Of a stretch of DNA of 37,233 bases, positions 1-8,321 are shown piece by piece. The notes beneath the pieces were generated by a model. The model was not told the DNA's origin and did no database searches. It saw only the letters and a program-made list of their open reading frames with translations. The position numbers and the translations under genes are program-made. The stretch is from JALCLA01 sp965653565. GTDB taxonomy: Bacteria > Pseudomonadota > Gammaproteobacteria > Xanthomonadales > Xanthomonadaceae. The stretch lies in assembly GCA_965653565.1 (NCBI GenBank), contig CBFHAI010000042.1, forward strand, positions 1 to 37,233, given 5' to 3'. Within the stretch, counting starts at the first letter, position 1, and the number at the start of each line of letters is the position of its first letter.

Positions 1-20
1 GAACGCTTCAAAGTCCCTGG

Positions 21-40
21 ATTCCCGCCTACGCGGGAAT
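21..40. repeat. dRS3-like palindromic repeat, copy 1
   Basis: The sequence reads ATTCCC-GCCTACGC-GGGAAT, an inverted repeat that fits the ATTCCC-N8-GGGAAT pattern known as dRS3 in Neisseria. Similar repeats are widespread in beta- and gammaproteobacteria. Further copies lie at 90-109 and 25699-25718. Confidence 0.75.
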
Positions 41-89
41 GACGAGATTGTTGTGCTTCGCGAAAAGCGGAACGCTCCGAGTCACTGGT

Positions 90-109
90 GTTCCCGCCTG
101 CACGGGAAT
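90..109. repeat. dRS3-like palindromic repeat, copy 2
   Basis: The sequence reads GTTCCC-GCCTGCAC-GGGAAT, the same palindrome with one changed outer base, 50 bp after copy 1. The remaining stretch from 110 to the pyk stop at 219 shows no gene or clear signal. Confidence 0.7.
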
Positions 110-218
110 GAAGAAAGTCGAGGACCCTGATCCTTGAAGAGAAGGCGAACCACACATCGCGACCAACCCAAAGTCAAACCGATGCGGACGCGATTCCCAG
201 CAATCTGCAACCGATAAC

Positions 219-1685
219 TTACAACTCCCCCAACCCCTCAGTCGCCCCGCCCGGCCCCACCTTCAACAACCGCAACGTATTGGTCGCGCCGTGATGTTCC
301 ATATGGTCGCCGCTGGTGATCACCACGCGATCGCCGGCCGCCAGCAATCCCAACTCGAACAGGTGTCCGATCGCCGCGCGTGCGGCTTTGCGGGGCGACT
401 GGCCGCGCGAATCGAAGTCGATCGGAAAGACGTCGCGCATCATCGCCATGCGGCGGCGCGATGGGGCGTGGCGTGACAGGCCGTAGATCGGCACCGTCGA
501 GCGATAGCGCGAGAGGAAGCGGGCGGTGCCGCCGGATTCGGTCATCGCGAGAATCGCGCGCACCTTGATGTGTTCGGCGAGGAACATCGAGGCCATGCCG
601 ATGGCCTGGTCGGAACGTTGCATTTCGCGTTCGGCTTTTTCGAAGTCGGTGTCGGGCTCGAACTGGCGCTCGGCGCCCAGGCAAATGCGCACCATCGCTT
701 CCACCGCGCGCGCCGGGTAATTGCCGGCCGCGGTTTCCTGCGACAGCATCACGGCGTCGGTGCCGTCGATCACGGCGTTCGCCACGTCGAGCACTTCGGC
801 GCGCGTCGGGATCGGCGAGTCGACCATCGATTGCAGCATCTGCGTGGCGGTGATCACGACGCGATTGCGCGCCAGCGATTCGCGGATGATCTTCTTCTGC
901 AAGCCGGGCAATTCGGCGTCGCCGATTTCCACGCCCAGATCGCCGCGCGCCACCATCACCGCGTCGCTGGCGTCGATGATTTCGCCGAGGTTCTCGATGG
1001 CTTCGGCGCGTTCGATCTTCGCCACCAGATGCGCATCGCTGCCGGCTTCGCGCGCAAGACGGCGGGCTTCATCCATGTCGGCGGCCGAACGGCAGAACGA
1101 CACGGCGAGGAATTCCACGCCCAGTTGCGCGGCATGCACGATGTCGGCGCGGTCCTTGTCGGTGAGCGCGCCGAGCGACAGGCCGCCGCCCAGACGATTG
1201 AGACCTTTGCGATCCGACAGATAGCCATCGGTCAGCACCGTGGTGCGGATCAGATCGCCTTCGATGGTGTCGACGCGCACCGCCATCAGTCCGTCGTCGA
1301 GCAGTACGGTGTCGCCCGGAACTAGATCGTTGACCAGTCCGAGGTAGCTCACGCCGACGCGCGTCGCATCGCCCGGCGCGGCGTTGGCGCGCGCTTCGAG
1401 CACGAACTTGTCGCCCGCCTTCAAGGCCACCTTGCCCGCCGCGAATTTCTCGATGCGGATCTTCGGGCCCTGCAGATCGCCGAGGATGCCGACTTCGCGG
1501 CCGAGTTTTTCGGCCGCCGCGCGCACCGCGCGCACACGTTCGGCGTGATGCTCGGCGGTGCCGTGCGAAAAATTCAGCCGCACGACGTTGACGCCGGCGC
1601 GGATGATGTCTTCCAGCACGCCGGGCGCATCCGTGGCGGGGCCCAGCGTGGCCAGGATCTTGGTACGTCGCAACGAATCGCTCAT
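219..1685 (-). CDS. pyk: pyruvate kinase
   Basis: Converts phosphoenolpyruvate and ADP to pyruvate and ATP in the last step of glycolysis (cytoplasm). The 488-residue product has the usual bacterial length. Visible family marks are the N-terminal TKILATLGPA strand, LNFSHGT near residue 38, the VAKIERAEA segment that carries the phosphoryl-transfer lysine, the MVARGDLGVEIG loop and the ITATQMLQSM segment. The C-terminal third fits the alpha/beta regulatory domain. The ATG at 1685 is preceded by GGAG about 8 nt upstream, which supports this start. It lies downstream of the HAD phosphatase gene on the same strand with a 125-bp gap, so it may be read with the pgk group or from its own promoter. 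Its product, pyruvate, feeds the acetolactate synthase encoded later in the window. Confidence 0.97.
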   Translation of the reverse strand: MSDSLRRTKILATLGPATDAPGVLEDIIRAGVNVVRLNFSHGTAEHHAERVRAVRAAAEKLGREVGILGDLQGPKIRIEKFAAGKVALKAGDKFVLEARANAAPGDATRVGVSYLGLVNDLVPGDTVLLDDGLMAVRVDTIEGDLIRTTVLTDGYLSDRKGLNRLGGGLSLGALTDKDRADIVHAAQLGVEFLAVSFCRSAADMDEARRLAREAGSDAHLVAKIERAEAIENLGEIIDASDAVMVARGDLGVEIGDAELPGLQKKIIRESLARNRVVITATQMLQSMVDSPIPTRAEVLDVANAVIDGTDAVMLSQETAAGNYPARAVEAMVRICLGAERQFEPDTDFEKAEREMQRSDQAIGMASMFLAEHIKVRAILAMTESGGTARFLSRYRSTVPIYGLSRHAPSRRRMAMMRDVFPIDFDSRGQSPRKAARAAIGHLFELGLLAAGDRVVITSGDHMEHHGATNTLRLLKVGPGGATEGLGEL

Positions 1686-1743
1686 GCTCAGGCTCTCCTG
1701 CCATCAGCGCCTAACCTAGCATGCCGGGGTTTCGCTGCGCTGC

Positions 1744-1761
1744 GCTGCATTCGTATGCAGC
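1744..1761. other. small hairpin between HAD phosphatase and pyk
   Basis: GCTGCAT-TCGT-ATGCAGC is a perfect 7-bp stem with a 4-nt loop in the 125-bp gap. No T-run follows on the minus strand, so it is not a canonical terminator. It could be an RNA-stabilising or processing hairpin. No function is shown. Confidence 0.35.
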
Positions 1762-1810
1762 AGCCCGCGGCGCGAACGGCTGCGGGACCACATGGGACAA
1801 CGCAGACCCG

Positions 1811-2443
1811 TCAGCGCACCAGCGACAGTAACTCGCGCGGCGCCGACGCCAGATGCGTCGCACCGGCCTCGCGCAATTCGTCGGCGCTGCCGAAACCCCA
1901 CAGCACGCCGATCGAATCCAGGCCGTGATGGCGCGCGCCTTCGATGTCCATGTGGCGGTCGCCGATCATCACCGGCTTATCGTCCGGACGCAGCCGCGCG
2001 AGCGCCTCGCCGATCAGTTCGGGCTTGTGACTGAGGCGGCCGTCGGTGGTCGAGCCGATGATGTCGTCGAAGCGGTGGCCGAACGACAGATGCGCCAGGA
2101 TCCGGCGCGCGTCCGGCTCGTGCTTGGCGGTGACGACGGCCAGCCGATGGCCGGCGGCGTGCAGGGTTTCGACGGTGTCGGCGATGTCGGGATAGACCTC
2201 GTGTTCGAGCCAGCCGTGCGTCTGGAAACGCTCGCGATAGAACAGCACGGCGGCCTCGACGCGCTCGGGATCGCGCAGCAGCGGCGCGAAACTGGTGCGC
2301 AGCGCCGGGCCGATCCAGCGCCGCAGTTCGGCCTGTTCGGGCACCGGATGATCGAGCCGTTCGAGCGCGTAGGCGACGCAGCGCGTGATGCCGATGGCCG
2401 AGTCGATCATCGTGCCGTCGAGGTCGAAGAACAAAGTTGCCAT
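1811..2443 (-). CDS. HAD-family phosphatase, phosphoglycolate-phosphatase-like
   Basis: A 210-residue haloacid-dehalogenase hydrolase. Motif I is DLDGT, with nucleophile D7 and acid D9. Motif II is VVTAKH, motif III is the lysine in HKPE, and motif IV is GDRHMDIEGA. The inserted helical cap between motifs I and II gives subclass I architecture, as in Gph and PpaX proteins. The substrate cannot be told from sequence: 2-phosphoglycolate, pyrophosphate or a nucleotide are all possible. The gene sits 42 nt downstream of the small membrane protein gene in the pgk cluster, so clean-up of a phosphorylated glycolytic side product is a reasonable inference but not shown. The start at 2443 has AGGAAG about 11 nt upstream. 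Confidence 0.9.
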   Translation of the reverse strand: MATLFFDLDGTMIDSAIGITRCVAYALERLDHPVPEQAELRRWIGPALRTSFAPLLRDPERVEAAVLFYRERFQTHGWLEHEVYPDIADTVETLHAAGHRLAVVTAKHEPDARRILAHLSFGHRFDDIIGSTTDGRLSHKPELIGEALARLRPDDKPVMIGDRHMDIEGARHHGLDSIGVLWGFGSADELREAGATHLASAPRELLSLVR

Positions 2444-2485
2444 GGGTTTGCCGCTTCCTTGCGAATGCCTGGTCGAACTGCTTTG

Positions 2486-2941
2486 TCAGACTGCGGTTAC
2501 GTCGCGCCGCGCCGCCAGGCGGACCGCGATCGCTCCGGCGATCGTCGCTAGCGCGATGCCGATGATCTGCCACGGCAGCAAGGCCATCAGATACTGGATC
2601 ACTTCCTCGCTGGTGCGGCCGTAGTCGGTGCGCAGCAGCGTCATGCCGTAGCCGATGCCGAGCGAGACGATGTTCGCGATCAGGCCGGCGAACAGGCCGT
2701 GCATCGAGCCGCGCGAGCGTGCGATCCAGCCGGCGACGGCGCCGGTGGCGATGTCGATCGAGGCGCCGACGATCTGGCTGACGATGAGCGCCACGCCGAT
2801 CCATTCGCCGAGGTTCTGCATCGGCACCACGCTCCAGAACACCGCCATCGCCAGCGAGGCGCCGATGCCGACGGCCGAGCCGATCATGATGGCGTGGGTG
2901 TTGAGCGGCACGGGTGCAGCGACGGGCGCGGGCGTGTTCAT
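2486..2941 (-). CDS. small integral membrane protein of unknown function
   Basis: A 151-residue hydrophobic protein with about four likely membrane segments, near residues 15-37, 45-67, 83-103 and 118-142, separated by short charged loops (for example IARSRGS). I do not recognise a family. Glycine- and alanine-rich helices and a GxGxGxxL pattern suggest a small transporter-like or TIGR-type membrane protein, but no function should be inferred. Its ATG overlaps the pgk stop codon as ATGA (2938-2941), so translation is very likely coupled to pgk. The HAD phosphatase follows 42 nt downstream. Confidence 0.8.
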   Translation of the reverse strand: MNTPAPVAAPVPLNTHAIMIGSAVGIGASLAMAVFWSVVPMQNLGEWIGVALIVSQIVGASIDIATGAVAGWIARSRGSMHGLFAGLIANIVSLGIGYGMTLLRTDYGRTSEEVIQYLMALLPWQIIGIALATIAGAIAVRLAARRDVTAV

Positions 2942-4122
2942 TTCGACGCTCCGGCGCGGGCGCGCAAGGCGGCGACGGCGGGCAATTCCTTGCCTTCGCA
3001 GAATTCGAGGAAGGCTCCGCCGCCGGTCGAGATGTAGCTGATGCCGGCTTCGACACCATATTTGTCCACCGCCGCCAGCGTGTCGCCGCCGCCGGCGATC
3101 GAGAAGGCATCGGAGGCGGCGATCGCTTTCGCCAGCGTTTCGGTGCCTTTGCCGAACGCATCGAATTCGAACACGCCGACCGGGCCGTTCCAGATCACGC
3201 TGCCGGCTTTCGCGATCATCTGCGCGTATTGCGCGCTGGTTTCCGGGCCGATGTCGAGGATCATGTCGCCGGCCGCCACCTCCTGCACGCGCTTCACCGT
3301 GGCCGGCGCATCGGCGCTGAATTTCGGCGCCACCACGACGTCGCTCGGGATCGGGATATCGGCACCGCGCGCCTTGGCATCGGCGATGATCTTGCGCGCG
3401 GTGTCGAGCAGATCGGTTTCGCACAGCGACGCGCCGACCGGATGCCCGACCGCCGCGATGAAGGTGTTGGCGATGCCGCCGCCGACGATCAACTGATCGA
3501 CCTTGCCGACCAGGTTCGACAACAGTTCGAGCTTGGTCGACACCTTCGAACCGGCGACGATGGCGAGCAGCGGACGCGCCGGTTTTTCCAGCGCTTTCGC
3601 CAGCGCATCGAGTTCGGCCATCAGCAGCGGCCCGCCGCAGGCGATTTTCGCGAAGCGGATCGCGCCATGCGTCGAGGCCTGCGCGCGATGCGCGGTGCCG
3701 AACGCATCCATCACGTAGACATCGCACAGCGCGGCATATTTCTTCGACAGCGCTTCGTCGTCGGCGCCTTCGCCGACGTTCATGCGGCAATTCTCGAGCA
3801 GCACGATCTGCCCCGGCGCGACCTCGACGCCGTCGACCCATTCCTTCAGCAGCGGCACCTCGCGCCCGAGATGCTGCGCCAGGCGCGCGGCCACCGGCGC
3901 CAGCGAATCCTCTTGGCTCCAGCGCCCTTCCTTCGGCCGGCCCAGATGCGAGGTCACCATCACCGCCGCGCCTTTTTCCAGCGCCAGCCGCAGCGTCGGC
4001 AGCGCGGCCAGGATGCGCTGCTCGGACGTCACCTGACCGTCCTTCACCGGCACGTTCAAATCTTCGCGGATCAACACGCGCTTGCCGGCCAGATCGAGAT
4101 CGGTCATGCGAAGGATGGACAT
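2938..4122 (-). CDS. pgk: phosphoglycerate kinase
   Basis: Transfers phosphate from 1,3-bisphosphoglycerate to ADP, giving 3-phosphoglycerate and ATP (cytoplasm). The 394 residues match the family length. Visible motifs are the N-terminal KRVLIREDLNVP, the SHLGRP substrate loop near residue 60, the VAGSKVSTKLELL segment, and the C-terminal GGGDTL nucleotide loop followed by STGGGAFLEF. It heads a minus-strand group with the small membrane protein (4-bp stop/start overlap), the HAD phosphatase and pyk. The start at 4122 gives the expected N terminus, M-S-I-L-R-M. A later methionine at residue 6 is a possible alternative start. Confidence 0.97.
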   Translation of the reverse strand: MSILRMTDLDLAGKRVLIREDLNVPVKDGQVTSEQRILAALPTLRLALEKGAAVMVTSHLGRPKEGRWSQEDSLAPVAARLAQHLGREVPLLKEWVDGVEVAPGQIVLLENCRMNVGEGADDEALSKKYAALCDVYVMDAFGTAHRAQASTHGAIRFAKIACGGPLLMAELDALAKALEKPARPLLAIVAGSKVSTKLELLSNLVGKVDQLIVGGGIANTFIAAVGHPVGASLCETDLLDTARKIIADAKARGADIPIPSDVVVAPKFSADAPATVKRVQEVAAGDMILDIGPETSAQYAQMIAKAGSVIWNGPVGVFEFDAFGKGTETLAKAIAASDAFSIAGGGDTLAAVDKYGVEAGISYISTGGGAFLEFCEGKELPAVAALRARAGASK

Positions 4123-4197
4123 GGGGCGGGCTCCGGTGCGGCCTGGGTGAGCCGTCTATTGTCGGGTACGCGGGGCTGGCGTCCAACTGCAGTCGTC

Positions 4198-4260
4198 GGG
4201 AATCGGGAATCGGGAGAAGAGCTCGACGCTCTCTCCCGATTCCCGTCTCCCGATTCCCGG
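4198..4260. repeat. GGGAATCGGGA-type inverted repeat, copy 1
   Basis: Tandem GGGAATCGGGAATCGGGAG on the left is mirrored by CTCCCGATTCCCG units on the right around a short GAGCTC-centred core. It can fold into a long hairpin. It lies between the divergent pgk and katA genes. Related copies occur at 5856-5969, 17389-17414, 22541-22669 and 30830-30875. Confidence 0.8.
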
Positions 4261-4360
4261 CAGCCCCCAATAGCCTCCCCCTATCAATCTCATCGCAACC
4301 ATTCATTTCCCGCGGCGCCACAACGCGCCTAGCCTGCAGTTCCCATCGAGGAAATAGATC

Positions 4361-5854
4361 ATGTCCCAGACCAAACGTTCCGCCACGCTCACCACCACCG
4401 GCGGCAATCCGATCGCCGACAACCAGAATTCGCTCAGCGCGGGGCCGCACGGGCCGTTGCTGCTGCAGGATTACCAGCTGATCGAGAAACTCGCGCACCA
4501 GAATCGCGAGCGCATTCCGGAACGCGTGGTGCATGCGAAAGGCTGGGGCGCGTTCGGCAGCTTCACCGTCACGCACGACATCACGCGCTACACGCGCGCC
4601 GATCTGTTCTCGCAGATCGGCAAGAAGACCGAGCTGGTGATGCGATTCTCCACCGTCGCCGGCGAACAGGGCGCGGCCGATGCCGAGCGCGACGTGCGCG
4701 GTTTTTCGCTGAAGTTCTACACCGAACAAGGCAACTGGGACATCGTCGGCAACAACACGCCGGTGTTCTTCGTGCGCGATCCGGTCAAGTTTCCCGATTT
4801 CATCCGCACCCAGAAACGGCATCCGAAAACCAATCTGCGCTCGCCGACGGCGATGTGGGATTTCTGGTCGCTCAGCCCCGAATCGCTGCATCAGGTGACG
4901 ATCCTGTTTTCCGATCGCGGCCTGCCGACCGATGTGCGCCACATCGATGGCTTCGGCTCGCATACTTTCAGTTTCATCAACGCGGCCGGCGAGCGGCATT
5001 GGGTCAAGTTCCATTTCAAGACCATGCAGGGCCATCGCCACTGGACCAACGCACAGGCCGCCGAAGTGGTGGGCCGCACGCGCGAATCGACGCAGGAAGA
5101 TCTGTTCGGCGCGCTCGAACGCGGCGAGTTTCCGCGCTGGCGCTTCTGCGTGCAGGTGATGAGTGAGGCCGAGGCGGCGGCGTGGTCGCAGCGCACGGGC
5201 TGGAGTCCGTTCGATCTGACCAAGGTGTGGCCGCATGCGGATTTTCCGCTGATCGATGTCGGCATCGTCGAACTCAACCGCAATGCCGACAATTACTTCG
5301 CGCAGATCGAGCAGGCCGCATTCTCGCCGTCGAACATCGTTCCGGGCGTCGGCTTCTCGCCCGATCGCATGCTGCAGGGCCGCCTGTTCGCTTATGCCGA
5401 CGCGCATCGCTATCGCCTCGGCACGCATTACGAAGCGTTGCCGGTGAACCAGCCGCGCTGTCCGGTGCATCACTATCACAAGGACGGTTCGATGCGTTTC
5501 TTCGCCAACGACAGCGGCAATCCGGATGCCTACTACGAGCCGAATTCGGTGGGTGGCCCGACGCAGGACCCGGCATTCCGCGAGCCGCCGTTGTCGCTGC
5601 AAGGCGATGCCGATCGCTATGATCATCGCGTCGGCCACGACGACTACACCCAGGCCGGCAACCTGTTCCGCCTGTTCGACGACGCCCAGCGCCAACGGCT
5701 GTTCGCCAACATCGCCGCGGCGATGCAGGGCGTGCCGGCAGCGATCGTCGCGCGCCAGCTCGCGCATTTCGCCAAGGCCGATCCGGCGTATGCCGCGGGG
5801 GTGGCCGCTGCGCTTGGGGTGACGCGGGCGGAAGCGGTGCCTGTGCTGGCCTGA
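4361..5854 (+). CDS. katA: monofunctional heme catalase
   Basis: Breaks down hydrogen peroxide to water and oxygen. The 497 residues match small-subunit (clade 3) catalases. The distal histidine is H58 in RVVHAKGWGAFG, the distal asparagine is N131 in VGNNTPVFF, and the proximal heme ligand is Y345 in RLFAYADAHRYR. The spacing (73 residues from His to Asn) equals that of bovine catalase. FIRTQKRHPKTN fits the conserved region after the heme pocket. No signal peptide is present, so it is probably cytoplasmic. The ATG at 4361 has GAGGAAAT about 8 nt upstream. It is transcribed away from pgk and flanked on both sides by GGGAATCGGGA-type repeats. No OxyR or Fur site was convincingly found upstream. 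Confidence 0.97.
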   Translation: MSQTKRSATLTTTGGNPIADNQNSLSAGPHGPLLLQDYQLIEKLAHQNRERIPERVVHAKGWGAFGSFTVTHDITRYTRADLFSQIGKKTELVMRFSTVAGEQGAADAERDVRGFSLKFYTEQGNWDIVGNNTPVFFVRDPVKFPDFIRTQKRHPKTNLRSPTAMWDFWSLSPESLHQVTILFSDRGLPTDVRHIDGFGSHTFSFINAAGERHWVKFHFKTMQGHRHWTNAQAAEVVGRTRESTQEDLFGALERGEFPRWRFCVQVMSEAEAAAWSQRTGWSPFDLTKVWPHADFPLIDVGIVELNRNADNYFAQIEQAAFSPSNIVPGVGFSPDRMLQGRLFAYADAHRYRLGTHYEALPVNQPRCPVHHYHKDGSMRFFANDSGNPDAYYEPNSVGGPTQDPAFREPPLSLQGDADRYDHRVGHDDYTQAGNLFRLFDDAQRQRLFANIAAAMQGVPAAIVARQLAHFAKADPAYAAGVAAALGVTRAEAVPVLA

Positions 5855-5855
5855 C

Positions 5856-5969
5856 GGGAATCGGGAATTGGGAATCGGGAGAGAGCGAAGCGCGCTTCGT
5901 CCGACTCCCGATCTCCCACGGAACGAGCGAAGCCTGTTTCACCTCCCGATTCCCGACTCCCGATTCCCG
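5856..5969. repeat. GGGAATCGGGA-type inverted repeat, copy 2
   Basis: Starts 1 nt after the katA stop. It has GGGAATCGGGAATTGGGAATCGGGAG on the left and two CTCCCGATTCCCG-like units on the right, with an inner GCGAAGCGCGCTTCG palindrome. It could act as a 3'-end hairpin for katA mRNA, although it lacks a T-run. Confidence 0.8.
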
Positions 5970-6051
5970 CGCATTCGAAAACACCCCGCCACCGTGTGCG
6001 CGCTGCCCTGCAAAGACGTTAAATAATTGTAGCCACACCGTAAAACGTCGA

Positions 6052-6077
6052 TTCAGTCACATCGTCACGCGACTGAA
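6052..6077. other. hairpin in the region upstream of the CAP-protein gene
   Basis: TTCAGTC and GACTGAA form a 7-bp inverted repeat around a 12-nt loop, about 90 bp before the start codon. The AT-rich stretch TTAAATAATTG just upstream (6019-6029) is the most promoter-like DNA in this 200-bp gap. The role is unknown: it could be an operator or a 5'-UTR structure. Confidence 0.3.
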
Positions 6078-6168
6078 CCTGACTTCAACCCAAGCTGAAA
6101 CCGTGACCGCGTTCCGTGCCTTGCCGTTGCGCGACCGTTAACTTGCGCGCACTTCAAGGGGGGTACGC

Positions 6169-7002
6169 ATGCGCGCACGTTTCGCTTTCCTGCTGCTTTG
6201 CCTGTCGCCGCTCGGCGCCGGCGCCCAGACGCTGGCCGAACAGGTGCTCGAGCAGACCAACCTGGCGCGCTGGGAAAACGGCCAGCTGCCGCCGCTCAAG
6301 GGCCACGCGCAGCTCGACGCCTCGGCCACGCTGCACAGCACCAACATGGGCGTGCGCAACTTCTTCATGCACTGCGATCCGGATACGCTCAAGACGTTCT
6401 CGACGCGCATCAGCGACGCCGGCTACGGCTGGAGCAACGCTGCCGAAAACATCGCGGCCGGATCGAGCAGCGCGGCGGCGGTGATGAATCAGTGGATGAA
6501 CAGCAGCGGCCATCGCACGAACATCCTGAGTTCGTCGTACAACGAGCTCGGTGTGGGCTACTACTACGAGGCCACCGACAGCACCGCCAAGCGCACCAGC
6601 AGCGGCGGCTGCAACGTCACCGGCAGCCTGTCGGGCGCGTTCCGCCACTACTGGACGCAGAACTTCGGACGCCGCAGCGGCGCCTATCCGCTGGTGATCG
6701 CGCGCGAAGCCTATCGCGCCACTGTGTGCACGATCGATCTGTACGTGTACGGCAGCGGCTTCGCCTCGCAGATGCGCTTCTCCAACGATGGCACCACCTG
6801 GTCGGCTTGGGAACCATACAACACGGGCAGGCTGTGGACGCTGCGCGGCTCGTCCGGCTCGGTGGCGACGGTGCGCGCGGAGATCCGCAGTTCCGCCGGC
6901 AGCGTACGGCAGGCACAGGACAGCATCGTGCTCGGCGTGGCCTGCGCCGCGGGCGGCTCGCCGACGCCGCCGGCGCGCGTCTTCCAGAGCGGCTTCGAAT
7001 AG
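6169..7002 (+). CDS. secreted CAP (SCP/PR-1) domain protein with C-terminal FQSGFE motif
   Basis: A 277-residue exported protein. The N terminus MRARFAFLLLCLSPLGAGAQ is a signal peptide with likely cleavage after AGA or AQ near residue 19. Residues about 22-170 form a CAP domain: VLEQTNLARWENGQLPPL, LHSTNMGVRNFFMHCDP, AENIAAG, WMNSSGHRTNIL and NELGVGYYY are the family signature strings. The remaining 100 residues include a beta-rich region with paired cysteines. The protein ends exactly in RVFQSGFE, a motif also found near the C terminus of the giant secreted protein in this window. Bacterial CAP proteins have no single agreed activity. AAGGGGGG lies upstream of the ATG. No operon partner is evident. 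Confidence 0.9.
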   Translation: MRARFAFLLLCLSPLGAGAQTLAEQVLEQTNLARWENGQLPPLKGHAQLDASATLHSTNMGVRNFFMHCDPDTLKTFSTRISDAGYGWSNAAENIAAGSSSAAAVMNQWMNSSGHRTNILSSSYNELGVGYYYEATDSTAKRTSSGGCNVTGSLSGAFRHYWTQNFGRRSGAYPLVIAREAYRATVCTIDLYVYGSGFASQMRFSNDGTTWSAWEPYNTGRLWTLRGSSGSVATVRAEIRSSAGSVRQAQDSIVLGVACAAGGSPTPPARVFQSGFE

Positions 7003-7016
7003 CGCAAAAAAAAGCA

Positions 7017-7130
7017 AAAGCGGGACACAGAGGACACGGAGATCGAGAAGAAAGGACACAGAGAAAAACCAGAATTTTGATTTCTCCGCGTTCTCTCTTC
7101 TCGATCTCTGCGCCCGCTGTGTCCCGCCTT
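7017..7130. repeat. terminal-inverted-repeat element, diverged copy (CGGGACACAG ends)
   Basis: AAAGCGGGACACAG at 7017-7030 is mirrored by CTGTGTCCCGCCTTT at 7117-7131. A second inner inverted repeat, GAGATCGAGAAGA versus TCTTCTCGATCTC, lies between. The layout matches the elements at 20797-20972 and 29291-29393, but with ACACAG in place of ACGCAAAG. No ORF is inside. Confidence 0.7.
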
Positions 7131-7153
7131 TGCCCTGCTCTGCCGCACCCACA

Positions 7154-7179
7154 AAAAAGCCCCGTTTCCGGGGCTTTTT
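7154..7179. terminator. bidirectional intrinsic terminator between the CAP gene and gap
   Basis: AAAAAGCCCCG and CGGGGCTTTTT form an 11-bp stem with a TTTC loop. A-runs and T-runs flank both sides, so it can terminate the plus-strand CAP transcript and the minus-strand gap transcript. The gap stop lies 25 bp away. Confidence 0.92.
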
Positions 7180-7203
7180 CGCATCGCGGCCAGCGAACCG
7201 GCG

Positions 7204-8217
7204 TTACTTCGCCGCCATCAACGCCAGCGTCGTGTCGAGCATGCGGTTCGAGAAGCCCCACTCGTTGTCGTACCAGCTGAGCACCTTCACCAGGGTGCCG
7301 CCCATCACGCGCGTCTGGGTCGAATCGTAGACCGACGACAGCGGGTTGTGATTGAAGTCGACCGACACCAGCGGCTTCGAATTGACGCCGAGGATGCCCT
7401 TCATCGCGCCTTCCGCCGCGGCCTTCATCGTGGCGTCGATCTCTTCCTTGGTGGTCGCCTTGGCGGCGACGAAGGTCAGGTCGACGGCCGAGACGTTGAT
7501 CGTCGGCACGCGCATCGAGAAACCGTCGAGGCGGCCGTTGAGCTCCGGCAACACCAGGCCCACCGCGGCGGCGGCGCCGGTCTTGGTCGGGATCTGCGAC
7601 ATCGTCGCCGAGCGCGCGCGGCGCAGGTCGGAGTGGTAGACGTCGGTCAGCACCTGATCGTTGGTGTAGGCGTGGATCGTCGTCATCAGGCCGTGCACGA
7701 TGCCGATCTTTTCGTGCAGCACTTTCGCCAGCGGCGCCAGGCAGTTGGTGGTGCACGAGGCGTTCGAAATCACCGTATGCGACGCCTTCAAGGTGTCGTG
7801 GTTGACGCCGTAGACCACGGTGGCGTCGACATCCGCGCCACCCGGCGCCGAGATGATCACCTTCTTCGCCCCTGCGGCCAGATGCGCGCCGGCCTTGGCC
7901 TTGGCGGTGAACAGACCGGTGCATTCGAGCACCACGTCGACGCCGAGCGAACCCCACGGCAGCTTCGACGGATCGCGCTCGGCGAACACCTTGATGCGAT
8001 CGCCCTTGACGATCAGATCGCCGCCGTCGACCGACACCTCATGCGGGAAACGCCCGTGCGCGGTGTCGTACTGGGTCAGATGCGCATTGGTCTCGGCGTC
8101 GCCCAGATCGTTGATCGCCACGACCTGGATCTCGGCCGTGCGGTTGTACTCGTACAGCGCGCGCAAGATGTTGCGGCCGATGCGGCCGTAGCCGTTGATG
8201 GCGACCTTGATGGCCAT
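7204..8217 (-). CDS. gap: glyceraldehyde-3-phosphate dehydrogenase, type I
   Basis: Oxidises glyceraldehyde-3-phosphate to 1,3-bisphosphoglycerate with NAD and phosphate (cytoplasm), and so supplies the Pgk substrate. The 337 residues match the family. The N-terminal INGYGRIGRN binds the dinucleotide. AINDLGD near residue 35 fits NAD preference. The catalytic cysteine is C155 in SNASCTTNCLAP. The C-terminal WYDNEWGFSNRM is intact. The start at 8217 (M-A-I-K-V) is chosen because CCAGGAGA sits about 8 nt upstream and the family begins there; an in-frame upstream extension is out of character. The gene is separated from pgk and pyk by katA and the CAP gene. Confidence 0.97.
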   Translation of the reverse strand: MAIKVAINGYGRIGRNILRALYEYNRTAEIQVVAINDLGDAETNAHLTQYDTAHGRFPHEVSVDGGDLIVKGDRIKVFAERDPSKLPWGSLGVDVVLECTGLFTAKAKAGAHLAAGAKKVIISAPGGADVDATVVYGVNHDTLKASHTVISNASCTTNCLAPLAKVLHEKIGIVHGLMTTIHAYTNDQVLTDVYHSDLRRARSATMSQIPTKTGAAAAVGLVLPELNGRLDGFSMRVPTINVSAVDLTFVAAKATTKEEIDATMKAAAEGAMKGILGVNSKPLVSVDFNHNPLSSVYDSTQTRVMGGTLVKVLSWYDNEWGFSNRMLDTTLALMAAK

Positions 8218-8300
8218 GCGGGAAATCTCCTGGAAAGGCGGGCGGCGGAAGGATTCGTGTCTGCGCGGCGCGGCCGGGGGCGGCGCCCGCAAGGGCGGCA

Positions 8301-8309
8301 ATTCTAGCA
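8301..8309 (-). promoter_or_regulatory. candidate extended -10 promoter for gap
   Basis: Read on the minus strand this is TGC-TAGAAT, an extended -10 box (TGn plus five of six consensus bases). No good -35 box exists, because the expected position falls in the GC hairpin at 8322-8350. The predicted start would leave a 5' UTR of about 75 nt before gap. Confidence 0.45.
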
Positions 8310-8321
8310 AAGGCCCGCCGC

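Noticed and set aside
2486..5767. A 1093-codon open frame on the minus strand across katA and pgk
   Set aside because: Only its last 151 codons, starting at the ATG at 2941, make a plausible protein; the rest is a shadow of katA and pgk.
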